A DNA stretch of 64,000 bases from Cynocephalus volans (taxonomy: Eukaryota > Chordata > Mammalia > Dermoptera > Cynocephalidae). Below are positions 48,145-58,969 of this stretch, piece by piece. The position numbers were made by a program, and so were the translations under genes. The DNA is taken from contig NC_084462.1 in the NCBI RefSeq assembly GCF_027409185.1, forward strand, positions 183,200,071 to 183,264,070, given 5' to 3'. Within the stretch, counting starts at the first letter, position 1. Every line of letters begins with the position of its first letter. The notes below the pieces were generated by a model. It ran no database searches and had not been told where the DNA came from. It worked only from the letters and a program-made list of their open reading frames with translations.

Positions 48145-48480
48145 CATTGGGCTACCAAGCCAGAAAGTAGGAAGGGCTGGGGGCCTCAGCCATGCTCCCT
48201 GAAACACACAACCAGCCCAGTGATGACCACCAAGCCGCCACAGGAAGTGTCCCAGGCTCTCCTGAGCCAGGGTTGTAGGGGGCCTCGGGTCTCAGCCATG
48301 CCCCCCCCAACACACAACTAGCCCAGCGATGACCACCAAACTGTAGCAAGAAGGGCCCTAGGTTCCCAAGCTGGGGTGGTGGGGGGCAAGGGCTTTTGCC
48401 ACAACCCCCTGACATCTGCACCCAGCCTGGCAGTGACCAAGCCACCACTGGAAGCCCCCTGGTCTCCCCTGTGGGAATGA
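48145..48480 (+). repeat. VNTR 2 of the composite element (about 105-bp unit, 3 copies)
   Basis: 'gcccagtgatgaccaccaag', 'gcccagcgatgaccaccaaa' and 'gcctggcagtgaccaagcca' lie at spacings of 106 and 104 bp. The unit is not obviously the same as the 79-bp unit of VNTR 1. Confidence 0.75.
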
Positions 48481-48634
48481 GTGGGTACCACAGGCCTCAA
48501 TCCTGCCTCTCCTCCTTCCTTCTTCCATCACATTTCCTTCCCCTTCCCCCTCTCCCCTTCACTCCCAACTGCTCTGCAACAACATCATAGAATGTAAAAA
48601 AATAATATTAATAAAAAACCAAGAAAGTAACATA

Positions 48635-49445
48635 AAAAAATGGGCAAAGGACCTAAACAGACATTTCTCAAAGGAAGACATACAAATGGCCAACAAACAC
48701 ATGAAAAAACGCTCAACATCACTAATCATCAGAGAAATGCAAATTAAAACCACAGTGAGATATCATCTCACTCCAGTTAGAGTGGCTATTACCAACAAGA
48801 CAAAAAAATAATAAATGCTGGTGAGGATAAAGAAAAGGTTGTTGGTGGGAATGTAGATTTCTAGAGCCATTGTGGAAAAAAGTATGGTGGTTCCACAGAG
48901 AACAAAAAATTGATCTATGCTATGACCCAGCTATCACACTACTAGGTATATACACCCAAAGGAAATTAAATCAATATATCAAAAAGACACCTGCTCTCGC
49001 ATGCTCATTGCAATGCTATTCACAATATCCAAGAGATGGAATCAACCTAAATGCCCATCAATGGATGAATGGATAAAAAAACTGTGGTATATCTACACAA
49101 TGGAGTACTATTCAGCTATAAAAAGAAATGGTATCCTAGCATCTGCAGCAACTTCAGTGGGACTGGAAACCATCATTTTAAGTGAAGTAAATCAAGCACA
49201 AAAAGACAAATACCACATGATATCACTCATGTGGAATTAAAAAAAAAGAAAAATATTCTCATAAATGGAAAGAAGAGAATAATGGTTACCAGAGGTGGGG
49301 AGGGGAGGAGGTGGGGAGGAGAAGTGGTTGACGAATGGGCACAAAACTATGCTGTCTATCCTAAGTGACTCATGGTGCAGTATATACAGGTATTGAAACA
49401 CACTGTACCCCACAAATATGTACAAATGATTGTTAAAAATAAAAT
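48635..49445 (+). mobile_element. Old near-full-length L1, part 3 (ORF2 end and 3'UTR)
   Basis: Picks up 'tgggcaaaggacctaaacag' where part 2 stopped, runs through the end of ORF2 ('[16 protein letters not shown]' region at about 49090) to the 3'UTR with a G-rich run at 49295-49325 and an AATAAA at about 49437. With parts 1 and 2 and the insertions removed the element is about 6.5 kb. Confidence 0.85.
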
Positions 49446-49449
49446 GTTT

Positions 49450-50000
49450 TATTCCCCTTTAAAATGGTTTGAGGTATAATTTACACACAGGGAAATTAAT
49501 ATTTGAATTATAGTGCAGTGAGTTTTGATGAATTCATACACCCCTGCAACCACACGTCGATTAAGATAACAAAATATTTCCATCACCATCAGAAGTTCCC
49601 ACATATACAGCAAACACCGTTCTGATTGTTTTCACTACAAATTAGTTCTGATTGTTGTAGAAGTTCACGTGAATGGAATCCTGCCGTATCTACTCTTTTG
49701 TGTCAGGCTGCTTTTGCTCAGTGTAATGTTTTTGGAATTTATTCATGTTGTATAAGTCAATTTTTTTTATTAACCATTGTATGAATATTCCAATTTCTTT
49801 ATCCATTCTGATGAGCATTTGGATTCTTTTCACTTTCTGCCTACTATGAATAAAACTGCTATGAACAAGTATTTGTAGATTCATATTTTTATTTCTCTTG
49901 GGAACTATCTAGGAGTTATGGGATAACTGGGTCATAGAACTGGTGGTGGTTTAACTTTACAAGAAACTAACGAGTTTTCTAAAGTGGATGCAAAACTCAA
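49450..50000 (-). repeat. Ancient L1 3' region, antisense
   Basis: 'gaggtataatttacacacag' through 'gtgaatggaatcctgccgta' and 'tatgaataaaactgctatga' follow the antisense order of L1M 3'UTR and late ORF2. Confidence 0.6.
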
Positions 50001-50395
50001 ACTTTGTGCTAATTGGAGCTTTTGCCTCTTAGCTCCCCATCCACCCTTCTTTGCTGTCCTCATCATCCTGGAGCTGGACCCTGTAAACATTTCTTCTTTC
50101 TCAGCTGGTGTAATGTTAAGCCTTGCCAATAGAGGGCACTGGAGGGACACTGCAAAAGGAAGGGGCTTCCTTCCGGCTTCTGGCGCTTTTCTTCTTGCCA
50201 GCAGCTGGTTGCCAGCAGGTCTCAGCAGTAGGCAGTTTCCTGCCCACCAGTCCCAGCTTTGCACCTCAGGCCTTTAGTGGCCTCAGCCACACTGCTCTCC
50301 AAAGAGGCCCCAGTCTCCTCCTGGGGCGAGGGAGGGGGGTCCTCCTAGGATGCTCTCCTCGGTCCGAGTAGTGGCTGCTCCACACCTTCTCTTCC
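50000..50395. other. Insert in old L1, unassigned, probably a repeat
   Basis: GC-richer block between two antisense L1 pieces, with 'ccttgccaatagagggcact' and 'ggcagtttcctgcccaccag', phrases I associate with an interspersed repeat I cannot name. The 'ccaatagagggcact' motif at 50126-50140 is CTCF-like. Confidence 0.35.
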
Positions 50396-50849
50396 TGTAA
50401 TCTTTTCATTCTTTTTAGTAGTTAATTCCATTTTACTAGCTAATAAGTGTATTAAAATTTACCCAAATCTTCCTTTGTGAAGTATCTATTCAAGTCTTGT
50501 GCCCCATTTTGGGGGATTGTCTGTATTTTTATTGTATTGCAGGAGTTCTTTACTCAGAAGGCAAGTCCTGTGTCACATACGTGTTTTGTGAACGTTTTCT
50601 CCTAGTCCACCCTTGCCTGTTTACTTTTTTTATTGTGTAAAAATATATATTAAAATTTGCTATCTTAGCTATTTTTAAGTGTACAGTTCAGTAGTAAGTA
50701 TATTGATATTGTTGTGAAAGAGACCTCCAGAACTTTCTCATCTTGCAAATCCGAAACTCTGTACCCATGAAACAATGCCTCATCCCCTCCTCCTCTGGCT
50801 CCCGTAACCCCAGTTCTACTTTCTGGCTCTATGAGTTTTACCACTCTCG

Positions 50850-51665
50850 TGTCTTAGTCCATTTTGTGCTGCTTTAACAGAATACCCAGGACTGGGTAAT
50901 TTAGAAAGAACAGAAATTTATTTCTCACCGTTCTGGAGACTGGGAAGTCCAAGATCAAGGCGCTGGCATCTGGTGTCTGGTGAGGGCCTGGTTTTTGCTT
51001 CCAAGATGGCACCTTGAACACTGCATCCTCCAGAGAGGAGGAACACTGTGTCCTCACATGGCAAAAGGTGGAACGGTGAAAAGGACCAAAGTCCTTTAGT
51101 GAATCCCTTTTATATCAGCATTAATCCATTCATGAGGGCTTCATCCTCATGACCTAAACACCTCCCCAAATGCCCCACTTCCTGACACTGTTGCATTGGG
51201 GATTGATATGGACTGTGTCCCCCAAGTTTTATGTATTAGTAGCTTGATCCCCACTGTGACTGTTAAGAGGGTGGGAAATCCTATTATGGTAATTGAAAGG
51301 TGGAGCCTTGAAGAGGTGATTAGATTGTAGGACCGTGCCATAGTGAATGGATTAACAATTGTGGTCAGGGGTGTGGTTCTGAGGGCTTTAAAAGGAGAGT
51401 GCACAAGGAACTCTCTCTCTGCTCTGCCTTTTTCTGCCATGTGAGACCCCTGGGTCAATGTTGCCACCACCAAGGCCTTCACCAAATGTGTTCCCTGGAC
51501 TTTGGACTTCCCAGCCTCTGAAAGTGTAAGCAGTATATTTTGTTTTCTTACAAAGTACCCAGTTCCATGTATTTTGTTATAAGCAACAGAAATGGACTAA
51601 TACAGTTTAGTTTTAAACTACGTTTCCAACACATGGATTTTGGGGGACACATACAGACCATAGCA
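50850..51665 (-). mobile_element. MaLR LTR, antisense, carrying a second LTR inside
   Basis: Left part 50850-51203 ('tgtcttagtccattttgtgc', 'tttctcaccgttctggagac', 'gacactgttgcattggggat') and right part 51605-51665 ('gggggacacatacagaccat') are one antisense MLT1/MST-like LTR, interrupted by the sense LTR at 51204-51604. Confidence 0.75.
51204..51604 (+). mobile_element. MaLR LTR (THE1/MST-like), sense, nested
   Basis: A 401-bp TG...CA LTR from 'tgatatggactgtgtccccc' to 'aatggactaataca', closely related to 36491-36917. It landed in the antisense LTR at 50850-51665. I did not see a clear 5-bp target duplication. Confidence 0.85.
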
Positions 51666-52487
51666 TCTGAGTACCTCATATAAGTGAGATCATATAGTAC
51701 ATGTCTTTTGTGCTTATTTTTATGCTTATTTCACTTAGCATAATGTCCTTCAAGGTTCTTCCATGTTGTAGCATGTGACAGGATTTCCTTCCTTTTTAAT
51801 ACGTACACCACGTTGTTTATACGCGCATCCACAGGCGGGCGTTTGGGTTGCTTCCATCTCACGGCTGTTGAGAATAGTGCTGCTGTGAACATGGGTGTGC
51901 AGATACTCCTTTGAGACCCTACTTTCGATTCTTTTGGGTATATGCCCAAATGTATTGCTGGATCATATGGTAGTTCTATTTTTAATTTTTCAGGAACCTC
52001 CCTACTGTTTTCCATGGTGGCTGCACCACTTTACAATCCCACCAACAGAGCACAAGAATTCCAATTTCTCCACATCCTTGCAAGCCCTTGTTTTCTTCTT
52101 TCTTTTTTGATAGCCGTCCTGATGGGTGTGAGGTGGTTTTGACTTGCGCTCCTCTGATGATTAGTGATGTTGAGCCTATTTTCTTGTGCTTGTTGGCCAC
52201 ACGTATGTCTTCTTTGGAGAAATGTCTACTCAAGTCCTTTGCTTATTTTTTAAACAGGTTATTTTATTTTTTGTTGAGTTGTAGGGGTTCTTTGTATATT
52301 CTGGATAATACCTCTTATCATATATATGGTTTGCAAATATTTTCTCCTATTCTGGAGGTTGCCTATTCACTCTGTTGATTGTGTCCTTTGGTTCACAAAA
52401 GTTTTCAAGGTTGATGCAATCCCATTTGCCTATTTTTTGGTTTTGTTGCCTGCACTTTCGATGTCATATATAAGAAATCATTGCCTG

Positions 52488-52566
52488 GCTGGTATGGGAA
52501 TCTGAAACCTTGACCTTGGTGTTATGACACAGCTCTCTAACCAACTGAGCCCACAGGCCAGCCCTG
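52488..52566 (-). mobile_element. tRNA-derived SINE (CYN-like), antisense, tail lost
   Basis: 'ggctggtatgggaatctgaa', 'accttgaccttggtgttatg' and 'ctctctaaccaactgagccc' are the antisense tRNA-like body. No T-run is left on its 3' side. Confidence 0.75.
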
Positions 52567-52569
52567 TTC

Positions 52570-53345
52570 CCATAACTTTAAATGTCATCCCTGTGCTGAT
52601 GACACCAGAATGCACGGCTCTGGTCTGCTCTGGGCTGCCCGGGGGCTATCTCTCAAACAGAATGAATCCAACACACCTTGCTTCCCTCCCACCCATGGCC
52701 CTAAACCCTGTTCCTGCCCTGGGTCTTCTCAGTTCAGTAGAGTGCATCCATCCAGTATGCTGCTCTGGCCAGAGGCTTGAGAGTCAGCCTTGACTGTTCC
52801 CTCAGCCCCCCATCCCAGGCTGCAGCACGTGTTCCCAATATGCCACTCTCACTTCGCCACTGCCTCCTCCGTCCCCAACCCTGCCCACAGCCACCTTCTA
52901 CCAGCACCCCTGACCCCACTCTTGTGTCCATCTCTTCACTCAGCAGCCCTTCTGCGGGCTGATGGTCACATGTAGGGTTAAATCCACACTCTTCACCTGG
53001 TCAATGGTCCCTTAGCCAGTGTCCCATCCCTTCCAGTGCTCTCACCCCACGACCTCCTGGGCATTGTGCAAACTCACCATGCTCATTCCTACCCTGGGGC
53101 CTTGGCACCTGCTTTCCTGAACCCAGCACGCTGGCTTTGCTCATCAACCCTTCAGAGAACCCTTCCCCGGCCACCCTGTTGGAAACAGCAGCATCTGTCA
53201 TCTGTTCCCTTATTGTTCCTCACAGCACTGTCACCACCAGACACTGGCATTTTTGTCTGTTGCTGCTCCCCCACTAGAAGGCAAACTCCACCAGGACAGG
53301 GGTGAGTCCCTTATGCCTAGAGAAGCACCTGGCACAAAGCAGACA
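52570..53345 (+). repeat. LINE-2 3' portion, sense
   Basis: Phrases in L2 order: 'gagagtcagccttgactgtt' (52780), 'ctcattcctaccctggggcc' (53083), 'acccttccccggccaccctg' (53159) and the terminal 'aaggcaaactccaccaggac', 'agaagcacctggcaca'. Non-coding now. Confidence 0.65.
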
Positions 53346-53835
53346 TTAAATCATATTGCACAGTGGTCAAGTCAGAGAGTGCTTGAGACGCAGGTGACAC
53401 GGGCAAAAACACAAGCCAAAGAGGAAAGAACAAGAACCATGGAACAGCTGAGCTGCGCGGGGCCAGATGGCGCCTGCAGACGAAGCTGTGAAGTCACCCC
53501 TGGCTCTTGTATAGTTTTGACAGCAGGAACTTGGTGTGGCTCATGCTCCTGGAAAAAAGCCGCTCAAGTTAGGATTATCACCAAAGAAAGCCTGCCCAGG
53601 CCCCGAGCAGGGTTTCCTGGGATCACAGTGGCAGGTGGGTTGCCCAGGGAGGGCAGCTGGAATCGTGGCCGTCTACAGATGGGGGTGGACAGCGTGTTAG
53701 AGAGCATGGCCCCCCCATGAGGGGCCCCGCAGACATGAGCACCGCTCCGAGCAGCCCAAGAACAGGCATATTTACAGATGAGGACCATCGAAACAAACGT
53801 GCAAATGGCAGCCAAACTGGGGTTTTGGGGGAGCT
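53345..53835. other. Intergenic, nothing recognised
   Basis: No gene, RNA gene or assigned repeat between the L2 end and the MLT1 LTR. Confidence 0.35.
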
Positions 53836-54240
53836 GTTATTGGCTAAATTGTGTCCCCCCCAAATTCATATGTTGAAGCCCTAACCCCCAGTACCTCAGA
53901 ATGTGATTGTATTTGGAGACAGTCTTTAAGAAGTTGATTAAGTTAAAACGAGCCATTAGGGTGGCCCTAATCCCATCTGACTGACGTCCTCATAAGACAG
54001 GAAATTTGGACACCCAGAGAGACATCAGGGATGCAGACCGACATCGGAAAGAGCACGTGAGGACACAGCAGGAAGGGGCTGTCTACACCCGGGGAGAGAG
54101 GCCTCAGGAAGACCCAAACCTGCTGGAGCTTCGCTCCTAGAATTCTGGCCTCCAGAACTGTGAGAAGTACGTTTCTGTTTAAGCCACCCAGTCTGCGGTA
54201 CCTTCTTGCCGCAGCCCTGGCCCCAGCCAACGGATACGCA
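53836..54240 (+). mobile_element. MLT1 LTR, sense
   Basis: 'ggctaaattgtgtccccccc', 'ttcatatgttgaagccctaa', 'tgaggacacagcaggaagg' and 'ggcctccagaactgtgagaa', 'gccacccagtctgcggtacc' occur in MLT1 order. It ends about 1.3 kb upstream of the ASPG start codon. Confidence 0.8.
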
Positions 54241-54775
54241 CCCCAGGGCACAGAATTCAGCTGCTCGTCTGTGAACAAGATCACTTTTGCGTTGTTGTCA
54301 GTTATGAACATAATTTCCATGGAATCTAAATCCGATGCCGGGAACGGCTCTTTGTGGAGACAGTGCCCCGTGTTCCACCGAAGCATATCGGTCCCCACGC
54401 AGCGGAGACACCGCCTCGGTGCGCCCGCGCGGCCGGGAGCTGCGGACTTTCTGTCCACCGAGATCAGCCTGCGGCTTGGGACCCTCGTGCTAGCTGCACC
54501 CGCCGCTGCCCTGCCCGGCCCGGCCCTCGTGGGCTCTCCTGGGAGTGGAGCGGGGCGGGCGCCAGCCCTGGGGGACGGCCTCCTCCGGCTCTTTTTCTGG
54601 ACGGTATGTGGGTGTGCAGATGGGGGTGGGGGTTGGTCCTGCTCTGCCTGCCTCTGGCCACCCCAAGGAGTGGACACCCAGGGCCTGCTCAACAGTGCTG
54701 GCTTTCCTGGAGCACCCGGGTTGTGGCGACGGCCCACAGCAGCTCAGGTCCCGCGCCTGTCCCCCTCCCCACCCC

Positions 54776-55320
54776 CAGCAGGCCCCGCCCCCCCCGGGAG
54801 CTGCTCCCCCGCCCCCTGCAAGGCTCTGCCCCGCCCCCCGCCCAGCAGGCCCCGCCCCCTCCAGGAGCTGCTCCCCCACCCCCTGCAAGGCTCTGCCCCG
54901 CCCCCCGCCCAGCAGGCCCCGCCCCCTCCAGGAGCTGCTCCCCCACCCCCTGCAAGGCTCTGCCCCCCCACGCCCAGCAGGCCCCGCCCCCTCCAGGAGC
55001 TGCTCCCCGCCCCCTGCAAGGCTCCGCCCCCACGCCCAACAGGTCCCGCCCCCTCCAGGAGCTGCTCCCCCGCCCCTGCAAGGCTCCGCCCCTCCCCACC
55101 CAACAGGCCACGCCCCCTCCAGGAGCTGCTCCCCCGCCCCCTGCAAGGCTCTGCCCCCCCACGCCCAACAGGCCCCGCCCCCTCCAGGAGCTGCTCCCCC
55201 GCCCCCTGCAAGGCCCCGCCCCTCTCCACCCAACAGGCCCCGCCCCCTCCAGGAGCTGCTCCCTCGCCCCCTGCAAGGCTCTGCCCCTCCCCGCGGCCAG
55301 CAGGCCCCGCCCCTTCCCCT
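54776..55320 (+). repeat. GC-box minisatellite (62-67 bp unit, about 8 copies)
   Basis: Each unit holds 'caggccccgccccctccagg', 'agctgctccc' and 'ccctgcaaggctctgcccc'. The 'ggagctg' anchors are at 54797, 54864, 54931, 54996, 55058, 55122, 55187 and 55252. The array ends about 200 bp before the ASPG ATG, and every unit contains a CCCCGCCCC motif of the kind bound by SP/KLF factors; one unit reads CCACGCCCC. Confidence 0.95.
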
Positions 55321-55520
55321 CCTACCCCCCAGGCCCTGCGTCCACCCCGTCGCCTCCCGACCGCCCGCCCCCCCGGGCAGTCCCTGCCACTTTCACGGGC
55401 GCCAGGCTGGCCACACGTCGCTCGCGCACTGCTCGTTGCCTCCGCTGCCTGCCCGCAGTCCTCACCGGCCGTCCGCGTCCCCCGGAGTCCCCAGCCCCCC
55501 GCTGTCCCCGCGGGCCGGGC

Positions 55521-55593
55521 ATGGCGCACGCGGCAGGCCCCGAGCGGCGGCTGCTGGCCGTCTACACCGGCGGCACCATCGGCATGCGGAGCC
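55521..55593 (+). pseudogene. ASPG: ASPG exon 1 (start codon, catalytic motif I)
   Basis: ATG at 55521 in a 'gggccgggcATGG' context. It encodes 24 residues near-identical to other mammals, through TGGTIGMRS. After that the expected 'ELGV' split codon and GT donor are absent: a stretch with 'cggagcc' repeated 30 bp apart (55587 and 55614) follows. The next GT candidates, at 55648 ('cct|gtgcgg') and 55664 ('tca|gtgaga'), give the wrong phase for exon 2. The exon end given is the point where similarity stops. Confidence 0.75.
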
Positions 55594-55919
55594 TCCCGCC
55601 TTGGCGGCGACTCGGAGCCTCAGGCCCTTCACCTGTGCGGCGGCGGAGTCAGTGAGAACCGCGTCTGGAAGCGGCTCAGCTGTGCGGCCCGGAGTGGGGT
55701 GGGGGTGGGGGTCGTTCCCGTCTGTCTCGGCCTTTCCGAGGTCCCCCCCACTCCCTAAGAAGCCCCCTCGTGGCCGAGGTGCCCTGCCCTGGAAGCGAGG
55801 AGGGAGGACGCCCCGGAAGGACCTCACCTCGATGGCTGCTCCGTGCCAGCGCCCTGGGTACCCGGGGACACAGCCCGTGCCTGTGCTGTAGCTGGCAGCC
55901 CTCAGGGCGAAGCACCTAG

Positions 55920-58260
55920 AGCCCTGGAATGTGGGGCTGGGTGGGCCCCCAGAGCATCTGTCTGTCCCTGCTTCCCTGGACAGACAAGCCAGTGGGAAGG
56001 CAGTAGGGGGCTGCTGAGGACCCCTTGCCAGGGACAGCAGAGAGGCTGCAACATGCCCCGCCCGTTCTCTGACTTCCCTATGGTCGCAAACCCCCTTGGG
56101 CCCTGGCCGGGCATAGAGCGCCTGGGACAGCCAACACTGGGACACCTTTGGGTCCTGTGCGTTAATGCGTGTGCAGGAGGTGGCTTCAGGGACTCACAGC
56201 GTTTTGTTTTCTCTACCCCTGTGCGCATCACACGAGAGACTGTGCCCAGCTGGGCTCTGCCCATGTGGGCGTAAAGGCCTGGCCCCTGCACTTCTGAAAG
56301 AGGCTGCGAGGTCTCTTCAAACAAGAATCTTGAACGCTGGAAAGATGGGCCCGGGGCGGGGTGTGGACGTTCAGACAGGTTAAAGTCTTCTCGGGTGCCT
56401 AGGCGCGTGCTCTGGCCTGGGTCGTTAGGCCCCAGTGAGAGACCAAGGTCAGCGGGCGTCTGTCTGTGCTCCGAAGCCCCTTTCTCGGTGTGGCCTTCAC
56501 CCCACCTGGTGAGCTCAGAGCAGCCAGCCAGTCCCAACCACAGAGACGTTGGTCCTCCAGCCCTGGTGGAGGCACAGACTCTGTTGTCACAGGAGGCAGC
56601 TCCCAGAGCAGCAGCTCCGCTCACCTGACCAGCTGCTACCCGAAGGAACCGGCGGCTCAGCCACAAGCCTTTGTGTGACCTGCAGTCAGCACTGCTGGGC
56701 TGCAGACCCTTCTCCCTTCAGAAAGGCCGAGGGAACACATGGGTTTGTTTGGCCCCCAGGGGGTGAAGGAGGAAGAGACATGAGACCTGGGAGGGGGACG
56801 ACACCCACGCATGGAGCAGCAAGGGGGCTGGGGTGCCAGGGCCGCAGGAGACTAGGGAGGGCCCTCAGGCCTGCTCCCGTGTTTCCATGTGTGACCAGCG
56901 GTGGGGAACTCGGAAATTGTGCCTGGGAACCTTGATGTTTTTTTGCCTAAAAACGCATGAATTGAAAAGGCTTGCAGAAGGGAGGGCAGCACCCCAGGCC
57001 AGGGAAGGAGAGCTTGGGGGCTGGGCTCTGCGGCCTCGGCGAGCCCCGGGCCTCTCCACGCCCGCTAAAGGGGTTGTTGACCTGGTGTCTGCGGGCTCTG
57101 CCACCTGGAGTCCCGACTCTGACAGGCATCAATGATTGACTCACTTGGCACTGCTCATGTGGGCTCGGCCTCCCCATGAGGGGTGGTGACAGGGGAACAG
57201 TGGCTTCGACCAGAGCAAAGCTGTTTGGATCGTCACTGTTGTGACAGTTTCTGTGTCTGCTGGTGAATAGCAGCTGCGGGGCAGGGCGCGCCACGCGTCA
57301 GAGCCCTGCCACAGTGCACGGAGGGCAGAGGTGGATGGTGGCAGGGACACCCCCGGCCCATCCCTTCTCCGAGTTCAGCGAAGGTGTCACAAGTCAAAGG
57401 GTATCAGGAATCCAAAAACAGCCAGTAATCTCAAGTCCTAGCCCAGGCCAGCAGCAGCGGCCACGTTGCATTCAGCTGAGGAACCCAAAGGCCTCCTGCG
57501 TCAGGCTGCGGTCCCACATACTCGCCACCCTGCCTGGAAGTCCCTTGTGATCCCAGCTCCTGGCCTGCATGGCAGGGAGAGCAGAGCTATGGGGCCAGGT
57601 GGCTGATAGTGAGTCCCTACCTGCTGGCCGTGGTGGGTCGGTGGCTGAGCCTTGTTCATTGGGGTGATGCCCACGGCTGCTTGGTCACTGCAACATGTCA
57701 TCTGCACTCCAGCCTGCACCGCCTGAATGGGGTTCCACACGTTCCCACATTCACATCCTAAGCCTGACTTGGGCAGTTCCAGGGGACCCGCTGGCTAGTG
57801 AGCAAACCCTCCCTTCCAGGTGAGCACGTGCAAAAGGGAGCTGAGAAGTTCCTGGGCCACCAGTGAACTCAGTTACCTGCCTGTGAGGCCCCAGGCAGGG
57901 GGCAGGTGGCTTGAGTTTTGCAGGGCCTGAAGCTTTTGGGGGGCCCTCATTAAGGAAAGTGATACGATTTACAAAATCAGAGTTAGCTGTGAATGAGGAT
58001 ATTTACTTAGAATGATAAAAGAAATCACAACAAATTACAAACTGTATAAGGCCAAGAATATTCTGAAATCCAGAAGAATGTTTTTGTAAACTTCCTGACC
58101 CTCGTTCATGGCTATTTCCCCACATTTTTTGGCGGCACGCTTTCCACGCTCTTGTTGCGTGATAACGTGGCTTGCACCGAGCTGACCTCACCCCCAGGCC
58201 TACTGCTGTCCACCCAGGGGTCAGAGGCGGAGGCTCCTGCCCCCACCCCCCACCATGCCC
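55920..58260 (+). other. ASPG intron 1, first part, nothing recognised
   Basis: GC-rich, largely non-repetitive sequence. Many overlapping ORFs, none with a supportable product. Confidence 0.4.
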
Positions 58261-58261
58261 C

Positions 58262-58796
58262 AGGGGACAGGCAGAATCGTGGCCCCCAGAGATGTCCACG
58301 TCCTCACCCAGACCTGTGAGTGCATGACCTCACAGGGCAGAGGGACTCTGCAGATGTGACGAGGGTTACAGACTTTGAGATGGGAGGTTATCCTGGATTA
58401 TATCTAATCCCATCACAGGAGCCCTTACTCATGGAGAACTTTCTTGGCTGGCTACAGAAAAGGAAGGCTGGGGAGATGAGGCAGGCTCTGAGGTCTGGCT
58501 TTGAAGATGGAGCAAGGGGCCACAGCCTGGGAACATGGGGGACTCTGGAAGCTGAGAATGATCTCTGATGGACAGGCAGTGAGGAAACCTCAGCCCTGTA
58601 CCCCTTGGAAATGAATTCTGCCAACCCCTCGAGCAGCCCTGGACACAGATTCTCCCCCAGAACTTCCAGTAAGGAATGCAGCCCTGCTGACACCTAAGCC
58701 GGACCCCTCACCTCCAGATCTGGGAGATAAAAGCGGGTGCTGTTTTATTGCTGAGCTCGTGGTCATTTATTATGTGGCAATAGGAAACTGATCTGA
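58262..58796 (+). mobile_element. Old MaLR (MLT1-like) LTR, sense
   Basis: 'cagaatcgtggcccccagag', 'tgtccacgtcctcacccaga', 'ggttatcctggattatatct' and 'gggccacagcctgggaacat' in MLT order; long and diverged. Lies in ASPG intron 1. Confidence 0.6.
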
Positions 58797-58969
58797 CCAG
58801 CAGAGGCAAAGGCTGGGGACCACATTGATGCCCAGAACTGGCCACTGACTGGTCCTGAAGGTCTTATGAGTTTGTTGAGGATGCTTCACTCGGGGGGACC
58901 CTGCTGTCCTTGCTGCTGTGTCCTAGTGCCCAGGCTCGTGGGAAATGCTCAATAGAACATTGACAAGGG

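Larger units (their letters stand above)
45326..48634 (+). mobile_element. Composite non-autonomous retroelement (L1 5'UTR-like, VNTR, L1 3'-like tail)
   Basis: A 3.3-kb insertion flanked by an 18-bp target duplication 'aaaaaatgggcaaaggac' (45308-45325 and 48635-48652). It begins like an L1 5'UTR ('ttccagtcaagatggcagaa', 'tagacggtccccagcatcac'). Order: head 45326-45576; segment B copy 1 45577-46375; VNTR of 79-bp units 46376-46790; tail with G-rich run and poly-A to 47415; segment B copy 2 47416-48144; VNTR of about 105-bp units 48145-48480; CT-rich then A-rich end. No ORF1, no ORF2 and no LTR are present. Segment B is homologous to the 5'UTR of the L1 at 30640 (about 31260-31660). Two SINEs landed in it later. 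Confidence 0.8.
50395..52480 (-). repeat. Ancient L1 tract, antisense, split by nested LTRs
   Basis: 'gtgtacagttcagtagtaag' (50680), 'tcatatggtagttctatttt' (51964) and 'gtttgcaaatattttctcct' (52330) are antisense L1 landmarks. The tract is interrupted at 50850-51665 by LTRs. Confidence 0.7.
54340..55920 (+). promoter_or_regulatory. ASPG: CpG island at the ASPG 5' end
   Basis: GC content and CpG density rise sharply here and fall after about 55900, spanning the start codon at 55521. No TATA box is evident; many CCCCGCCCC GC-boxes occur (see the minisatellite at 54776-55320). Large overlapping ORFs of up to 532 codons in this island are compositional. Confidence 0.6.

Noticed and set aside
54160-55891. 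Very long ORFs (up to 532 codons) on the plus strand and 145-261 codons on the minus strand
   Set aside because: They arise from the GC-box minisatellite and CpG island: a stop-poor tandem unit read in all frames gives repeated Pro/Ala/Ser or Gly-rich peptides. No domain or conserved start is present.
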